DNA of 5,761 nt from Streptosporangiaceae bacterium (GTDB lineage: Bacteria; Actinomycetota; Actinomycetes; Streptosporangiales; Streptosporangiaceae), in NCBI GenBank assembly GCA_030050125.1, contig JASIJN010000577.1, forward strand, positions 1 to 5,761, in the 5' to 3' direction. Every line of letters starts with the position of its first letter. Positions within the stretch are counted from its first letter, which is position 1. Made by a program: the position numbers and the translations under genes. This document shows positions 4,845 to 5,761 of the stretch, piece by piece. Under the pieces are notes generated by a model. It had not been told where the DNA came from and ran no database searches. It was given only the letters and a program-made list of their open reading frames with translations.

Positions 4845-5761
4845 ATGCCAAGCACGCGCGGCGAGCTCGCGGCGCGGTTGCGGGCGGCGCTCGGGCCCGC
4901 GGTGGCGGCGGATGACCGCGCGGGGCGGGCCGTTGTTGACGTCTCGGCGCGGCGGCGGGCGGAGTATTCCTCCGACGCCTCCAACTACCGGGTGGTGCCG
5001 CAGGCCGTGGTGTTCCCGCGGTCCGTCGACGACGTCCTGGCCGCCGCGGCCGTGTGCCGCGAACTGGCCACCCCTCTGACGGTCCGCGGCGGCGGCACGT
5101 CCATCGCCGGCAACGCCGTGGGCCCCGGCGTCGTGCTCGATCTGAGCCGCCACCTGAACCAGGTGACCGGCATCGACCCGGATACCCGGACCGCCGTGGT
5201 CCAGCCGGGCGTGGTCCTGGACCAGTTGCAGCGGCAGGCGAGACCGCACGGGCTCCGGTTCGGGCCGGATCCCTCGACCCACTCCCGGTGCACCATCGGC
5301 GGAATGATCGGCAACAACTCCTGCGGCGCGCACGCGATGGCCTACGGCACCGCGGCAGCCAACGTGGTGGCCCTGGACATGGTGGACGGCACCGGACGGC
5401 GGCTTCAGATCGGGCCGGACCGCCCGGCCTCCGTGCCCGGCCTGGACGCGTTCGTGGCCGAGCGGGTGCTGCCGATCGCGCCCGAGTTCGGCCGGTTCCG
5501 CCGCCAGGTCTCCGGTTACTCGCTCGAGCACCTGCTGGCGCCGGGCCACGGCAACCTGGCCCGGGCCCTGGCCGGCACCGAGGGCACCTGCGGCATCGTG
5601 CTGGGCGCGACCGTGGCGCTGGTGCCGGTGCCCGCGGCCACCGCCCTGTGCGTGCTCGGGTACCCGGACATGCCGGCCGCCGCCGACGACGCGCCCGCCC
5701 TGACCGGGCCCGCGGTGCTGGCGCTGGAGGGCATCGACGCGCGCCTGGTCGACGTCGTCCG
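4845..5761 (+). CDS. GlcD-like FAD-binding oxidase / dehydrogenase, N-terminal part (3' end outside window)
   Basis: A flavoprotein of the PCMH-type FAD-binding (FAD_binding_4) family, which oxidises 2-hydroxy acids such as lactate or glycolate. 305 codons are present, open to the window end. FAD-domain signs: YSSDASNYRVVPQAVVFP (41-58), the pyrophosphate loop RGGGTSIAGNAVG (81-93), QPGVVLDQL (120-128), GPDPSTHSRCTIGGMIGNNS (140-159) and GTEGTCGIV (244-251). The DASNYR and DPSTHSRCTIGG blocks resemble the large actinobacterial proteins that fuse this domain to a C-terminal Fe-S (GlpC-like) domain, about 900-1000 residues long; that part cannot be seen, so the fusion is inference. ATG 4845 is preceded by GGGGGAG at 4828-4834, ten bases away. 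The 55 bases between the ssrA hairpin and this start (4790-4844) show only a weak possible promoter (TTGGAG 4781, TACCGG 4805). No functional link to ssrA is evident. Confidence 0.92.
   Translation, partial: MPSTRGELAARLRAALGPAVAADDRAGRAVVDVSARRRAEYSSDASNYRVVPQAVVFPRSVDDVLAAAAVCRELATPLTVRGGGTSIAGNAVGPGVVLDLSRHLNQVTGIDPDTRTAVVQPGVVLDQLQRQARPHGLRFGPDPSTHSRCTIGGMIGNNSCGAHAMAYGTAAANVVALDMVDGTGRRLQIGPDRPASVPGLDAFVAERVLPIAPEFGRFRRQVSGYSLEHLLAPGHGNLARALAGTEGTCGIVLGATVALVPVPAATALCVLGYPDMPAAADDAPALTGPAVLALEGIDARLVDVV

Noticed and set aside
4771..5079. 102-codon + strand frame (MSIVGGATRP) near the ssrA end
   Set aside because: Runs out of frame into the oxidase gene, starts inside the ssrA 3' hairpin, and has no convincing ribosome binding site or family similarity.
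4485..5549. 354-codon minus-strand frame across ssrA and the oxidase
   Set aside because: Covers the tmRNA antisense and the oxidase antisense; no domain is seen, and both + strand features are secure.
1..5761. CRISPR array, insertion sequence, restriction or phage-defence genes
   Set aside because: No regularly spaced repeats, transposase, nuclease or helicase signatures were seen on either strand.

Overview
The window comes from a GC-rich actinobacterium. Third codon positions are almost all G or C, the gene order ftsE-ftsX-smpB-(x)-ssrA is the actinobacterial one, and the tmRNA and oxidase sequences look actinobacterial. No finer taxonomy can be supported from the sequence. All recognised genes lie on the + strand.

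Layout: 1-516 is the 3' part of ftsE (ATPase of the FtsEX divisome complex). 553-1455 is ftsX (its membrane partner). 1472-1936 is smpB (the tmRNA-binding protein of trans-translation). 1951-3954 (possibly starting at 2071) is a membrane-anchored class B penicillin-binding protein homologue whose three transpeptidase active-site motifs are all replaced, so it looks like a pseudoenzyme. 3955-4380 is a 426-base gap without a gene, but it is packed with inverted repeats. Its core, 4094-4217, folds on paper into a closed multi-helix junction with complementary hairpin loops and is a candidate undescribed structured RNA. 4381-4751 is ssrA (tmRNA), which encodes the tag AKSTRTSLALAA. From 4845 to the window end is the N-terminal third or so of a GlcD-like FAD-linked oxidase.

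How they fit: FtsE and FtsX form an ABC-type complex that controls cell-wall hydrolysis at the septum. SmpB and tmRNA rescue stalled ribosomes and tag the incomplete protein for proteolysis. Finding a catalytically dead PBP between smpB and ssrA, close to ftsEX, suggests a non-enzymatic cell-wall role, but that is inference. The ftsE, ftsX and smpB genes are close enough to be co-transcribed (36- and 16-base gaps). ssrA seems to have its own promoter and a hairpin directly at its 3' end.

Points most worth a second look: the structured intergenic element, the pseudo-PBP, the hairpin that reuses the tmRNA acceptor strand, and the six-codon mini-ORF bridging ftsX and smpB.
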